Positions 1 through 8,925 are shown, numbered from the stretch's first letter. The stretch is 64,000 nucleotides of DNA from CAIRDP01 sp037138335 (GCA_037138335.1 JBAXIO010000002.1:248001-312000), one strand, 5' to 3'. Notes: a model not told the origin generated them from the letters alone. Program-made: numbers and translations.

Positions 1-434
1 TTAAAACATCAACGGGAAAATATATCGCCCCCCAGGTTATTGAACAGAAATTCAAGGAATCACCCTTCGTTGAGCATATCATGGTGATTGGAGAAAACCG
101 GAAATACACGGCAGCCCTTATTGTTCCAAATATGGAACATTTAAAGGGGTGGTGTAAAGTCAAAGAGATCAGCTTTGTCAGCCCTGAAAAAGCCATCAGG
201 AACCCCAAAATCATCAAACGGATCCGTGAAGAGGTGGAACATGTCAACCTGGAACTTGGGAAAACCGAAAAGATAAAGAAGTTCCGGCTGCTCTCGGCCG
301 CCTGGAGCATCACAACAGGGGAATTGTCACCTACTCTAAAATTAAGGAGGAAGTTCATCCAGGAGAAATTCGCAAAGATCATTGAAGATACCTATCGTTC
401 CCAGGAATATAACTATAAAGTTGAAGAGGAATAG
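1..434 (+). CDS. Long-chain acyl-CoA synthetase (AMP-forming), C-terminal part, 5'-truncated by window edge
   Basis: The reading frame is open from base 3, before any start codon, so the gene begins outside the window. The visible residues begin with KTSTGKYIAPQ, the segment just after the hinge of the AMP-binding (ANL) superfamily where the flexible C-terminal lid starts. They continue with the lid pattern (FVEHIMVIGENRKYTAALIV, then ELSPTLKLRRKFI), where the family's catalytic lysine loop is expected. Family role: activation of long-chain fatty acids to acyl-CoA through an acyl-AMP intermediate. The stop TAG at 432-434 lies 10 bp before the end of convergent holA. Chain-length preference cannot be judged from this fragment. 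Confidence 0.85.
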   Translation, partial: KTSTGKYIAPQVIEQKFKESPFVEHIMVIGENRKYTAALIVPNMEHLKGWCKVKEISFVSPEKAIRNPKIIKRIREEVEHVNLELGKTEKIKKFRLLSAAWSITTGELSPTLKLRRKFIQEKFAKIIEDTYRSQEYNYKVEEE

Positions 435-444
435 AGCAGTGGCC

Positions 445-1455
445 TCAGTGCAGTATCTTAAATACCAATTCTTTCATTAACTCCCCGTCGGTTGCAGAGG
501 CATTGTCAAGCCCCTTTGCCTTCAGATCATATTCCCTCAGGTTCGAGATAACCGCCACCAGACGATGCAGGGGGTAATTCCTTGCGGCGGTCTGATAATC
601 CTGGATGAAAAAGGGGTTGACCGATAAGGCGGAAGCTGCATTGTTGCGGGATTTGTCGGGCAGGTAATGATACAGAAGCACTTTAGTAAAATAGGAATAG
701 AGGTTGGGAATTACTTTGACGAGGGGGTTCTCTTTGAGGTTTGCAGCAAAGTACCTGATGATCATATTGGATTTGTACACATCTTTCCTTCCCAGGGCCT
801 TTTGCAGTTCAAATACATTGAAATCCTTGCTGATCCCAATATTCCTTTCAACGACATCTTCTGTAATTTCGGAGCCGGCCGGGAGATTGATAAACAGTTT
901 CGTGAGCTCATTTACGATCTTTGAAAGTTCATTCCCGACGAATTCGGCCAGGAGCATTGCCGCCTTTGGTGAAACGGAGAAACCCCTTTCTTTTACGTAG
1001 TTGCTGATCCAGTCGGGGATCTTATTGTCATAAAGAACAGGCGATTCCATCACAACCCCAAACTTCTCAATTGTCTTGAACAGGGATTTCCGTTTGTCGA
1101 GTTTCCTGTACTTATAGCAAAGAACGAGAATAGTTGAACTAACAGGGTTCTGAACATAAGGGAGAAAAGCTTCAATATCGTCGAGGTCCTGGGCTTCTTT
1201 CACGATCAGCACCTGGTAATTCGACATCATCGGGTACCGCTTTGCATAGCTCATTACCGTTATCGCATCTACGTCCTTTCCGTAAACAATAGTTTGGTTG
1301 AACTCCTTTTCCTGCTCGCTTAAGACGTTTTCCTCAATAAAATCGGAAACGACATCGATGAAATATGGTTCCTCACCCGATAAAAGATAAACAGGGTAAT
1401 ATATCTTATTTTTCAAATCCGACAGGATATTCTCGAAACCGCTGCCCCTCTCCAT
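445..1455 (-). CDS. holA: DNA polymerase III subunit delta
   Basis: A 336-residue protein, close to the usual length for HolA, the clamp-loader subunit that opens the beta sliding clamp. The N-terminal part has the HolA pattern YLLSGEEPYFID near residues 23-34. A Rossmann-like ATPase-fold region without a functional Walker A follows, then a middle helical domain (AAMLLAEFVGNELSKI) and a C-terminal collar domain. It is convergent with the acyl-CoA ligase and divergent from the HSDR_N gene. A TATCTTTG element lies upstream on the minus strand (1498-1491), so it is probably transcribed alone. Confidence 0.9.
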   Translation of the reverse strand: MERGSGFENILSDLKNKIYYPVYLLSGEEPYFIDVVSDFIEENVLSEQEKEFNQTIVYGKDVDAITVMSYAKRYPMMSNYQVLIVKEAQDLDDIEAFLPYVQNPVSSTILVLCYKYRKLDKRKSLFKTIEKFGVVMESPVLYDNKIPDWISNYVKERGFSVSPKAAMLLAEFVGNELSKIVNELTKLFINLPAGSEITEDVVERNIGISKDFNVFELQKALGRKDVYKSNMIIRYFAANLKENPLVKVIPNLYSYFTKVLLYHYLPDKSRNNAASALSVNPFFIQDYQTAARNYPLHRLVAVISNLREYDLKAKGLDNASATDGELMKELVFKILH

Positions 1456-1490
1456 ATTCTTTATAAAACTACAGGGATATTCCTACCTGG

Positions 1491-1527
1491 CAAAGATAGC
1501 CATTTATCATCTTTATACTTATATTTG
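1491..1527. promoter_or_regulatory. Divergent Bacteroidota-type -7 elements for holA and the HSDR_N gene
   Basis: On the minus strand 1498-1491 reads TATCTTTG, and on the plus strand 1520-1527 reads TATATTTG. Both fit the Bacteroidota -7 consensus TAnnTTTG. I see no convincing TTG box at -33 for either. The plus-strand element ends 7 bp before the ATG at 1535, which implies a nearly leaderless message. Confidence 0.5.
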
Positions 1528-1534
1528 TCGTAAG

Positions 1535-1996
1535 ATGATGCCTAAACTCAATCTTCCTGAATATCCGTGCAGGATAAGGACAAACAGGAACGGGAAGCAT
1601 GAGATCCATGACCCTTTCCGGAAAAAATTTGTACGCCTTACACCCGAAGAGTGGGTGAGGCAGAATTTCTTGAATTTTCTGGTCAACCGGCACAGCTTTC
1701 CCGCCTCACTTATACATGTTGAAGCCTCGCTTATATATAACCGCCTTTCAAAACGCAGCGATATTGTCGTTTACAGCAGGCAGGGGAAACCGCTTCTGGC
1801 AGTGGAATGCAAAGCCCCGACGGTTGAGATCGACCAGCAGGTCTTTAGCCAGCTGGCAATGTATAATTTCACACTTAAAGTCCCTTACCTGGCCCTGACT
1901 AATGGTATCAGGCATTTTATTTGCAGGATGGAACCGGCAAACGGGAGTTATACATTCCTCGAAGAATTCCCCGGATACCATGAACTTCATGAATAA
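1535..1996 (+). CDS. Stand-alone HSDR_N-type (PD-(D/E)xK fold) protein
   Basis: A 153-residue protein resembling only the N-terminal nuclease-fold domain of type I restriction HsdR subunits. The putative PD-(D/E)xK residues are visible as D76 (RSDIVVY) and E91-C-K93 (LAVECKAP), followed by a glutamine-containing helix (QQVFSQLAMYN). There is no helicase domain and no HsdM or HsdS nearby, so this is not a working type I system. Small proteins of this kind are common next to holA in Bacteroidota, and their role is unknown. The start could be ATG 1535 or ATG 1538; the -7 element at 1520-1527 leaves almost no leader. Confidence 0.75.
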   Translation: MMPKLNLPEYPCRIRTNRNGKHEIHDPFRKKFVRLTPEEWVRQNFLNFLVNRHSFPASLIHVEASLIYNRLSKRSDIVVYSRQGKPLLAVECKAPTVEIDQQVFSQLAMYNFTLKVPYLALTNGIRHFICRMEPANGSYTFLEEFPGYHELHE

Positions 1997-2019
1997 TTTC
2001 GAATTTCAACACCAGAGTT

Positions 2020-3288
2020 ATGGAATATCTTAAAAACATTCCGCAGTCTATGATCGACTTTCTGATCATAACAGTTTTTTCTTTGCTGATAGGCCTTTCC
2101 CAAAGGCAGATCCACCAGCAGAAAAACACAAACACCCCGACTTTCGGGACCGACCGGACGTTCACTTTTATAGGTATACTGGGTTATATACTCGCCCTGC
2201 TCGATCCGTCCGGGTACAGGCTGTTTATCGGAGGCGGACTGGCCCTGGTTGCAATTCTGGCTACTGCCTATTATTTCCATATAAAAAATAACAATGATTA
2301 CGGCATCACAACGATACTCATTGCCCTGATAACATACAGCCTTGGCCCCGTCATTCTTTCACAGCATCTCTGGATGGTGCTGCTGATCGTCGTCACAGTC
2401 CTGATATTTGCGGAACTCAAGGAACTTTTCATCAACATTTCACAGAAATTCGACCGTCACGAATTCCTTACACTGGGCAAATTCCTTATAATCGCGGGTG
2501 TTGTTCTGCCTATCGTTCCTGATACGGCTTTCATTCCCGGGATCAGCCTGACTCCTTACAGGATATGGCTGGCAGTTGTGGTGATCTCCACAATCTCCTA
2601 TATTTCATACCTTTTAAAGAAGTTCGTATTTCCCAGAGGAGGCATTATCATCTCAGGCATTCTCGGCGGCTTATACAGCAGCACCGCAACAACAATCATA
2701 CTTGCGAGAAAAAGCCGCGACGACCAGGCTCATATTAAACAATATATGGCAGCGATTATTTTCGCTGTCGGAATGATGTACCTGAGAATTTTACTGATTG
2801 TCCTGATCTTTAATCATGAACTCTTTTTAAAGTTGTGGTTGTTTATCCTGATCCTTGCCCTGGTCTCTTGCGGAATTGCCCTCTTCATCTTTTTCAGGGA
2901 TAAAGGGGAACGTAATGTGACTGAAGGGCTCATTGAAGACAAAAACCCCCTGGAGTTCAAGGTCGCCTTGATTTTTACCGCTTTATACATCACCTTCTCA
3001 TTTATCACCTTCGAAGTAGTGGACCGTTATGGCACGACAGGGCTTAATATCCTGTCATACATTGTCGGCCTTACCGATATTGATCCTTTCCTGATCAATT
3101 TGTTCCAGGGCAAATTCAGTGTAGGGATAGACGCTGTTGCAATGGCAACCCTTCAGGCTGTAATCAGCAATAATGTTTTGAAATTATTATACGGCTGTTT
3201 CTTTGCAGGTCGTAAGTCGTGGATAATCCTTGTCTCAGGATTTATAATTATTATTGCAATTAATATCATTTTTGTGCTGATCATCTGA
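2020..3288 (+). CDS. MgtC/SapB-type membrane protein with DUF4010
   Basis: A 422-residue polytopic membrane protein with about twelve hydrophobic segments. The first (residues 11-27, with LIGLSQRQ) resembles the MgtC/SapB N-terminus, and the remainder matches DUF4010 (GGLYSSTATTIILARKSR around residues 230-250). The C-terminus is very hydrophobic (FIIIIAINIIFVLII). Function is unknown; the MgtC link suggests a role in ion homeostasis, but that is weak inference. It lies 23 bp after the HSDR_N gene and 4 bp before the DUF3822 gene, so the plus-strand genes from 1535 to 4713 may be co-transcribed. Confidence 0.75.
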   Translation: MEYLKNIPQSMIDFLIITVFSLLIGLSQRQIHQQKNTNTPTFGTDRTFTFIGILGYILALLDPSGYRLFIGGGLALVAILATAYYFHIKNNNDYGITTILIALITYSLGPVILSQHLWMVLLIVVTVLIFAELKELFINISQKFDRHEFLTLGKFLIIAGVVLPIVPDTAFIPGISLTPYRIWLAVVVISTISYISYLLKKFVFPRGGIIISGILGGLYSSTATTIILARKSRDDQAHIKQYMAAIIFAVGMMYLRILLIVLIFNHELFLKLWLFILILALVSCGIALFIFFRDKGERNVTEGLIEDKNPLEFKVALIFTALYITFSFITFEVVDRYGTTGLNILSYIVGLTDIDPFLINLFQGKFSVGIDAVAMATLQAVISNNVLKLLYGCFFAGRKSWIILVSGFIIIIAINIIFVLII

Positions 3289-3292
3289 TCCC

Positions 3293-4183
3293 ATGCCGGA
3301 ATTTTATACCGTTGTCGTTAACCGCACCGATGCCGCGTTCCTTACCCAGGAAACCCGGAATTACGGATTGTCTCTGCAATTCAATGAATTCCATATTGCG
3401 TATTGCGTTCTGGACTACAGGACCAATAAATATATCCTTCTTCATGAATATCGCCGCAATGACTTCATCCCCAAAGCAAAGCCGGGTTTCAAGCTGTCGT
3501 TTGACGATTTCCTGAGGAGTGTCCTTACAGCGAATCCCTGGCTTAAGAACCCTTTCAAGAGTGTTCGGATTGCTTTTGAAGGGAAAAAAAGCACCCTTAT
3601 TCCAGGCCCGCTTTTTGACGCCCAGGAATCGGAAAATTTCCTGAAACTTAATTTTCAGCTCCTGCCCGATGAGCATGTTCTTGCCGACCACATCCAGCAG
3701 TTCGACAACTACAACGTTTATTCCATACCCAAAAATCTCGAAGATGCGGCCAAGAGGTTGTTCCCTTCGGCCAGGATCTCCAGCCTCACAACGATACTCC
3801 TTCAGACCGTTTGGATGAATTTCAAAACCCGCATCAACGCGAACCGTATTTTCCTTCATATCAAGGAAAAAACTTTTGATATCCTGATCTACGACGGTAA
3901 GCAGGTCAAATACCTGAACACCTTCACCTGGATGGTGGCAGAAGATGTTGCCTATTTCCTGATCTTCGTTCTTGAGCAGCTCGGTATGAACCCTGAGCAG
4001 GCCTCGGTTATCCTTTTAGGGAATATTGACCGGGGCTCCAACCTGTTTGAGCTGGTTTACCGCTATGTGAAAAATATGGAGTTCGGACGGAGGAACGAGA
4101 CCTTCAAATACAGCCCTGTGTTTGACATTGTTGCACCCCAGTCGTATTATCCCTTGCTGAATTTCAATTCATGCGGATCGTAA
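3293..4183 (+). CDS. DUF3822 family protein
   Basis: A 296-residue soluble protein recognised as DUF3822, a Bacteroidota family typically found directly before rsmD, as here. The sequence suggests two related halves of the actin/hexokinase-like (ASKHA) kind, but no clear nucleotide-binding motif is visible. The last 13 bases overlap the start of rsmD, so the two are translationally coupled. The biochemical function is unknown; the fixed pairing hints at a link to ribosome assembly or to rsmD expression. The start ATG 3293 is 4 bp after the previous stop. Confidence 0.8.
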   Translation: MPEFYTVVVNRTDAAFLTQETRNYGLSLQFNEFHIAYCVLDYRTNKYILLHEYRRNDFIPKAKPGFKLSFDDFLRSVLTANPWLKNPFKSVRIAFEGKKSTLIPGPLFDAQESENFLKLNFQLLPDEHVLADHIQQFDNYNVYSIPKNLEDAAKRLFPSARISSLTTILLQTVWMNFKTRINANRIFLHIKEKTFDILIYDGKQVKYLNTFTWMVAEDVAYFLIFVLEQLGMNPEQASVILLGNIDRGSNLFELVYRYVKNMEFGRRNETFKYSPVFDIVAPQSYYPLLNFNSCGS

Positions 4184-4713
4184 GCGGTACATATAAAGGG
4201 CGAAAGCTGCATCCCCCGGGCAATCTTCCGGTAAGACCAACGACAGATTTTGCCAGGGAAGCGCTGTTCAATGTACTTAACAACCTCATTGATTATGAAT
4301 CAACCAGGGTATTGGATCTCTTTGCCGGAACCGGGGCTATCTCCTTTGAATTTATTTCAAGGGGATGCAAAAGCGTAACATCGATCGACAATCACCCCCG
4401 TTGTGTAAGCTATATCCATAAGACCGTCCTGGAACTGAAAATGATGAATCTTTTCCCGGTGAAAGCAAACGCGATGACTTATGCCAAGCAGGCCCTGGGG
4501 GCATGGGACCTGGTCTTTGCCGATCCTCCTTACGATCTGCCGCAACTCCCAACCCTGCCTGAGCTTGTGCTAAGCGATACACTGCTTGTGCCCGGGGGAT
4601 TGTTCATCCTCGAACACCCGAAAAAATATGATTTCAGTAAATTTCCCGGCTTTGAACAGCACAGGAATTACGGGGAAGTCAATTTCTCATTTTTTCGGAA
4701 GAGTGATGAGTGA
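4171..4713 (+). CDS. rsmD: 16S rRNA (guanine(966)-N(2))-methyltransferase
   Basis: A 180-residue class I methyltransferase with the RsmD signature at its N-terminus (MRIVSGTYKGRKL, then RPTTDFAREALFNVL). The SAM-binding motif I is VLDLFAGTGAISFE and the catalytic motif IV is DPPY. The family methylates N2 of G966 of 16S rRNA in the assembling 30S subunit. It overlaps the DUF3822 gene by 13 bp. The last four codons (KSDE) and the TGA stop are made of 7-bp repeat units, see the repeat at 4701-4748. Confidence 0.92.
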   Translation: MRIVSGTYKGRKLHPPGNLPVRPTTDFAREALFNVLNNLIDYESTRVLDLFAGTGAISFEFISRGCKSVTSIDNHPRCVSYIHKTVLELKMMNLFPVKANAMTYAKQALGAWDLVFADPPYDLPQLPTLPELVLSDTLLVPGGLFILEHPKKYDFSKFPGFEQHRNYGEVNFSFFRKSDE

Positions 4714-4748
4714 CGGGTGATGTTAAATTACTTATGGCTCATCACTCA
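4701..4748. repeat. 7-bp repeat units forming an inverted repeat at the 3' end of rsmD
   Basis: Units GAGTGAT, GAGTGAC and GGGTGAT run from 4701 to 4721 with a 7-bp period. Complementary units follow around 4736-4752. GAGTGATGAG (4701-4710) is perfectly complementary to CTCATCACTC (4739-4748), so a 10-bp hairpin with a 28-base loop can form between the convergent rsmD and DUF2795 genes. The rsmD stop TGA (4711-4713) lies inside a unit. Confidence 0.75.
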
Positions 4749-4756
4749 TGGCTAAC

Positions 4757-4978
4757 TTAGTATTCGTCCTCGTGGAAGAAGAAATCGTCCTTAGTAGGAT
4801 AATCAGGCCATATATCTTCGATACGCTCATACGTCTCCCCCTCATCCTCAATCTCCCTGAGATTTTCGACTACTTCCTGCGGGGCACCGGAGCGAATAGC
4901 CCAGTCGATCAGCTCATCCTTCGTTGCAGGCCAGGGAGCATCCTCTAGTTTGGAGGCCAGTTCAAGTGTCCAATACAT
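4757..4978 (-). CDS. DUF2795 domain-containing small acidic protein
   Basis: A 73-residue acidic protein beginning MYWTLELASKLEDAPWPATKDELIDWA, a pattern of the DUF2795 family, which is widespread in Bacteroidota. It has no catalytic motif, signal peptide or membrane segment, and the C-terminus is rich in D, E and F (DDFFFHEDEY). Function is unknown. It is convergent with rsmD across the 7-bp repeat hairpin. A good promoter match lies 25 bp upstream (TTG, 21-bp spacer, TACTTTTG on the minus strand), which supports the short ATG start. Confidence 0.8.
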   Translation of the reverse strand: MYWTLELASKLEDAPWPATKDELIDWAIRSGAPQEVVENLREIEDEGETYERIEDIWPDYPTKDDFFFHEDEY

Positions 4979-5003
4979 TTCTATAAGCGTTTGAAAATTG
5001 CTG

Positions 5004-5035
5004 CAAAAGTAAAAAAAATAAAATCAGAAAAGCAA
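5004..5035 (-). promoter_or_regulatory. Bacteroidota-type promoter for the DUF2795 gene
   Basis: On the minus strand a TTG (5035-5033) is followed after 21 bp by TACTTTTG (5011-5004). This fits the TTG / 17-23 bp / TAnnTTTG layout of the primary Bacteroidota sigma factor. The ATG at 4978 is 25 bp downstream. Confidence 0.55.
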
Positions 5036-5045
5036 GAAGAATTTT

Positions 5046-5606
5046 TTACCTGTGTGTAATCCATGGCCTTTCTTCCGAACCAAGGTCCTTCCCTGTTTTA
5101 CGCGCGAGCACAAACAGGTAGTCGGATAAACGGTTGATAAACCGTATTATTATCCCGTCAACCTGGTTATTTGAGTTAAGCCTGATCAGCGATCTCTCGG
5201 CCCTGCGGCAAACAGTTCTTGCAATATGGCAGTATGAAACAGTGGGATGGCCGCCCGGGAGTATGAAATTCCTCAGTTCCGGGAGCTCATCGTTCATTGT
5301 ATCTATCTCTTTTTCAAGAATGCGGATGTCATCTTCCCCGAAATCGGGCAACCCGCGGGCTTCTGTTGCAGGATCGCGGGCAACCAGGGCTTCTGAAATA
5401 AACAGCACTTCCTGTATACGTCGAAGCACACCCCGGTAATGGGAATTGATCTCCTGGTCGCGGATAAGCCCGATAAAGCTGTTCAGTTCATCGAGGTTGC
5501 CGTAAGCTTCCACTCTCTCATGGCTTTTCGGGACACGTGTGCCACCGAGAAGTGAAGTCTCACCTTTATCTCCTCCCTTGGTATAAATTTTATTGTTGCC
5601 CTTCAT
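5046..5606 (-). CDS. ATP:cob(I)alamin adenosyltransferase (PduO/MMAB type)
   Basis: A 186-residue protein with the PduO-type N-terminal ATP-binding loop (TKGGDKGETSLLGGTRVPKS, residues 9-28) and the later helix IARTVCRRAERSLIRL carrying the family's conserved arginines. It transfers the adenosyl group of ATP to cob(I)alamin, giving coenzyme B12. The gene lies 5 bp after the PEP carboxykinase gene on the same strand and is probably co-transcribed with it. No other cobalamin gene is adjacent; a B12-binding radical SAM enzyme lies at 55-57 kb but uses a different cobalamin form. Confidence 0.88.
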   Translation of the reverse strand: MKGNNKIYTKGGDKGETSLLGGTRVPKSHERVEAYGNLDELNSFIGLIRDQEINSHYRGVLRRIQEVLFISEALVARDPATEARGLPDFGEDDIRILEKEIDTMNDELPELRNFILPGGHPTVSYCHIARTVCRRAERSLIRLNSNNQVDGIIIRFINRLSDYLFVLARKTGKDLGSEERPWITHR

Positions 5607-5611
5607 CGGGT

Positions 5612-7411
5612 TTATTTTACCGCTTTGTTAAGCCGTTCTTTTAATTTCTCAAACTCCAGGGCCAGTTCTTTCGGCAGCCTGTCGCCGAAAATTGCCTGGT
5701 GTTCGGCAATCAGTTCGCATTCGGCCAGCCATTCCTTAGGGTTGACTTCGAGGATACTGTCCATTTTTACTGCAACCTCGGGCAATCCGCTGACATCAAT
5801 TGCCGATTTCCCCGGGACAATTCCGATGGGAGTCTCAACCCCGTCGGCCGTACCTTCGAGCGTTTCAAAGATCCATTTAAGAACGCGGATATTGTCGCCG
5901 TATCCCGGCCAGAGGAATTTCTTGTCGGCACCTTTCCTGAACCAGTTAACATTGAAAATTTTGGGCAGATTTTCAGGCACGGGGGCGTTGCGCCCGATAC
6001 TGATCCAATGGCCGAAATAATCGCCCATATGATATCCGCAGAAAGGAAGCATGGCAAACGGGTCGCGTCGGACCCCAGCCTTGAGCCCTATAGCCGCTGC
6101 AGTCACTTCCGAGCCAACGATGGAACCCAGGAAAACACCGTGGTTCCAGTCAAAACTCTGGTAAACCAGGGGCACTGTTCCGGGCCGGCGGCCACCGAAC
6201 AGGAATGCGGAGATGGGCACGCCTTTGGGGTTTTCCCAATCAGGGTCTATGGCCGGGCATTGTTTGGCAGGGGCTGTGAATCGAGCATTGGGATGTGCCG
6301 CAGGTGTTACCACCGAAGGATCCCACACCTTGTTATCCCATGTGATGGAACCTTCAGGGATGTCGCTGCCAATTCCTTCCCACCATATATCTCCGTCAGG
6401 AGTGAGGGCGGTGTTTGTGAAGATTGTATTGGAAGCGCATGAGAGCATCGCATTCGGATTGGTTTCCATGGATGTGTACGGAGCAACCCCGAAGAACCCG
6501 GCCTCCGGGTTTATGGCATACAGCCTGCCGTCATCACCGAATTTCATCCAGGCAATATCATCGCCGACGGTTTCAACTTTCCAGCCCGGGATAGTGGGTA
6601 TGAGCATGGCCAGGTTTGTCTTGCCGCAGGCGCTGGGGAAGGCCGCTGCAAAATATTTTTTAACCCCTTTCGGATTTGTGATCCCGAGGATAAGCATATG
6701 CTCGGCCAGCCATCCCTGCCTGCGGGCCATGTTTGTTGCAATCCTGAGGGCAAAACATTTTTTGCCAAGAAGGGCGTTGCCGCCATAGCCGCTTCCAAAT
6801 GACCATATCTCGTTGGTTTCAGGGAAATGGCAGATGTATTTCTTTTCAATCGGTGCACAGGGCCACTTCACGTCTTTTTGTCCAGGCTCCAGAGGAGCTC
6901 CGACCGAATGCACACAAGGCACGAAATCGCCATCCCCCAGGATTTTCAGAACAGCAGCGCCCATCCTTGTCATGGTACGCATATTTGTAACCACATAGGG
7001 CGAATCGGTAATCTGGACACCGATATGTGCGATCTTCGAACCAAGAGGGCCCATGCTGAAAGGGATTACATACATGGTACGGCCACGCATGCAGCCGGTA
7101 TACATAACTGTAAGGACCTTTTTCATCTCAGCGGGAGCCATCCAGTTGTTTGTGGGGCCTGCATCATCCTGTTTCTCTGAACAGATGTATGTACGGTTCT
7201 CAACCCTGGCCACATCGCTGGGGTCGCTCTGGAAATAATATGACCCCGGCCGCTTCTTTTCATTCAGTTTCACAGCCATTCCCGTACTCACCATCAGGTT
7301 GAGCAGGTTCTGGTTCTCTTCTTCAGAACCGTCACACCAATGAATTTTATCCGGCTGGCAAATTTTTGCCCAATCCTCAACCCAGGATTTCAGTTTACTG
7401 TTCGTAGTCAT
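5612..7411 (-). CDS. pckG: Phosphoenolpyruvate carboxykinase (GTP)
   Basis: A 599-residue enzyme of the GTP-dependent class, near the usual length of about 600. The P-loop is FPSACGKTN (residues 258-266), including the reactive cysteine C262 typical of the GTP class. The metal-binding DD pair follows (VGDDIAW, around 283-287), and the substrate loop GSGYGGNALLGKK is at about 207-219. It interconverts oxaloacetate and PEP with GTP/GDP in the cytosol; in fermentative Bacteroidota it often runs toward CO2 fixation, but direction cannot be read from sequence. It heads a likely two-gene unit with the cobalamin adenosyltransferase. Confidence 0.95.
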   Translation of the reverse strand: MTTNSKLKSWVEDWAKICQPDKIHWCDGSEEENQNLLNLMVSTGMAVKLNEKKRPGSYYFQSDPSDVARVENRTYICSEKQDDAGPTNNWMAPAEMKKVLTVMYTGCMRGRTMYVIPFSMGPLGSKIAHIGVQITDSPYVVTNMRTMTRMGAAVLKILGDGDFVPCVHSVGAPLEPGQKDVKWPCAPIEKKYICHFPETNEIWSFGSGYGGNALLGKKCFALRIATNMARRQGWLAEHMLILGITNPKGVKKYFAAAFPSACGKTNLAMLIPTIPGWKVETVGDDIAWMKFGDDGRLYAINPEAGFFGVAPYTSMETNPNAMLSCASNTIFTNTALTPDGDIWWEGIGSDIPEGSITWDNKVWDPSVVTPAAHPNARFTAPAKQCPAIDPDWENPKGVPISAFLFGGRRPGTVPLVYQSFDWNHGVFLGSIVGSEVTAAAIGLKAGVRRDPFAMLPFCGYHMGDYFGHWISIGRNAPVPENLPKIFNVNWFRKGADKKFLWPGYGDNIRVLKWIFETLEGTADGVETPIGIVPGKSAIDVSGLPEVAVKMDSILEVNPKEWLAECELIAEHQAIFGDRLPKELALEFEKLKERLNKAVK

Positions 7412-7447
7412 GTCTTAGTATGTTTAGATATTGTGAATACTGCTTCT

Positions 7448-8647
7448 CTATTTTAGCTGCCCCAACGCCTCTTTTATCCTTCTCACGGCTTCAGTCAGGT
7501 TCTCTTTCGAGGTTGCATAGCTGAAACGCATACAGTTAGGATCTCCGAAAGCATCACCGGGGACAAGGGCAACAAATACCTTGTTGAGGAGGTACATGCA
7601 CAGGTCGTTGGCATTGTTAACCTTTACAGTCCCGTCAGTTTTTCCAAAGTAATACGATATATCAGGGAAAATATAAAAAGCTCCGTCGGGATGATTCAGT
7701 TTCACACCCGGGATTTCAGCAAGCAATCTCAGCATCAGGTCACGGCGTTCGAGAAAAGCTTTCTGCATCTCCCTGATCTCAACCGTATCGGGCGGGGTGA
7801 TTTCGGCCATGAGGGCGGCCTTTTGTGCAATGGAACAGGCCCCCGACGTAAACTGGCCCTGGAGTTTGTCACAGGCTTTGGCGATTTCCACGGGAGCTGC
7901 GATGTATCCGATACGCCAGCCGGTCATTGCAAAGGCTTTTGAAACGCCGTTCACGAGGATCACCCTGTCCCTGATAAAATCAAACTGGGCAATGCTTTCA
8001 TGCTTCCCTACAAAGTTGATATGCTCATAAATCTCATCCGCAAGAATGAAAATACCCGGATATTTCGCCAGTACTTTTGCTATCCCTTCGAGCTCGTCTT
8101 TTGTATATACCGAACCTGTAGGGTTGCAGGGGGAACTGAACATTATAAGTTTTGTTTTCGGGCCGATGGCTGCTTCGATCTGCTCAGGCTTTACCTTGAA
8201 TTCATTCTCGATTCTGGCAGGGATGAATACCGCTTTCCCCTCGGCAACCTTGATGATCTCTTTGTAGGAAACCCAGTAAGGGGAGGGAACCAGTACCTCG
8301 TCGCCCGGGTCAACAAGGCTCAGGACAACGTTTGCGATGGACTGCTTGGCACCCGTGCTGACCACGATCTGCGAAGGTTCATAACTCAGGTTGTTATCCC
8401 TTTTCAGTTTTATACAGATCGCCTTGCGCAGGTCCTCGTAACCCGGAACGGGAGGGTAGAATGTAAAATTCTGGTCAATAGCCTCCTTGGCCGCATTCTT
8501 TATATAATCGGGGGTGTTGAAATCGGGTTCCCCCAGGCTGAGATTAATCACATCATGGCCCTCGGCACGCAGTTCACGGCTTTTACGCGACATGGCCAGG
8601 GTTTCCGATTCGGCCAGGTAGTTGATCCTTTTAGCAAGTGTTGTCAT
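7448..8647 (-). CDS. Pyridoxal-phosphate-dependent aminotransferase, aspartate aminotransferase class I
   Basis: A 399-residue fold-type I aminotransferase. Visible residues are the PLP Schiff-base lysine K237 (GVSKAFAMTGWR), the NPTG loop near 175-178, D204 that pairs with the pyridine nitrogen (LADEIYE), and a C-terminal arginine (MRFSYATS) for the substrate carboxylate. It most resembles the Ib-type aspartate aminotransferases (AspB/AspC-like); prephenate or other amino-acid specificity is possible. A TATTTTTG element lies upstream on the minus strand (8685-8678). It is followed by pckG 36 bp downstream, so the two may be co-transcribed. Confidence 0.9.
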   Translation of the reverse strand: MTTLAKRINYLAESETLAMSRKSRELRAEGHDVINLSLGEPDFNTPDYIKNAAKEAIDQNFTFYPPVPGYEDLRKAICIKLKRDNNLSYEPSQIVVSTGAKQSIANVVLSLVDPGDEVLVPSPYWVSYKEIIKVAEGKAVFIPARIENEFKVKPEQIEAAIGPKTKLIMFSSPCNPTGSVYTKDELEGIAKVLAKYPGIFILADEIYEHINFVGKHESIAQFDFIRDRVILVNGVSKAFAMTGWRIGYIAAPVEIAKACDKLQGQFTSGACSIAQKAALMAEITPPDTVEIREMQKAFLERRDLMLRLLAEIPGVKLNHPDGAFYIFPDISYYFGKTDGTVKVNNANDLCMYLLNKVFVALVPGDAFGDPNCMRFSYATSKENLTEAVRRIKEALGQLK

Positions 8648-8725
8648 AGGCGGGAGATTGTAATGATTTCTGATCTACAAAAATAGTAAAAAAATTACGT
8701 TCCACAGAACAGGGATGTAAGATGA

Positions 8726-8900
8726 CTGGAAGCTGGATAGCTGGACAGCTGGATGACTGGATATCCAGTTATCGCAGCGAAGCTGCTTATCCAGTTATCG
8801 CAGCGAAGCTGCTTATCCAGTTATCGCAGCGAAGCTGCTTATCCAATTATCCAGCAATCGCTAAGAAGCAGCCTTATCCGGCTGTCAGCGCGAAGCGCCA
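8726..8900. repeat. Intergenic repeat block: 8-bp CTGGATnn array plus three identical 26-bp tandem repeats with GCGAAGC hairpins
   Basis: This fills most of the gene-free stretch 8648-8948. Units of CTGGATnn run from 8726 to 8764. They end in the 14-bp palindrome at 8756-8769, where the motif turns into its complement (TATCCAG). Three perfect 26-bp repeats follow (8762-8787, 8788-8813, 8814-8839), each containing GCAGCGAAGCTGC, which can fold with a GAA loop. Degenerate units continue to 8900 and include GCGCGAAGCGC (8888-8898). Confidence 0.85.
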
Positions 8901-8925
8901 TATCCAGTCATCCGGGTTTATTCCA

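Noticed and set aside
1535..1996. HSDR_N protein as part of a type I restriction system
   Set aside because: No helicase domain, methylase or specificity subunit is nearby.
5699..6788. Long open frames (247 and 191 codons) on the plus strand opposite pckG
   Set aside because: They lie wholly opposite a highly conserved enzyme, have no recognisable domain and arise from the codon bias of the real gene.
8000..8686. 228-codon open frame opposite the aminotransferase
   Set aside because: Complete overlap with a well-supported gene and no protein-like features.
8762..8839. Three identical 26-bp direct repeats as a possible CRISPR array
   Set aside because: The repeats follow each other without spacers and no cas gene is near.
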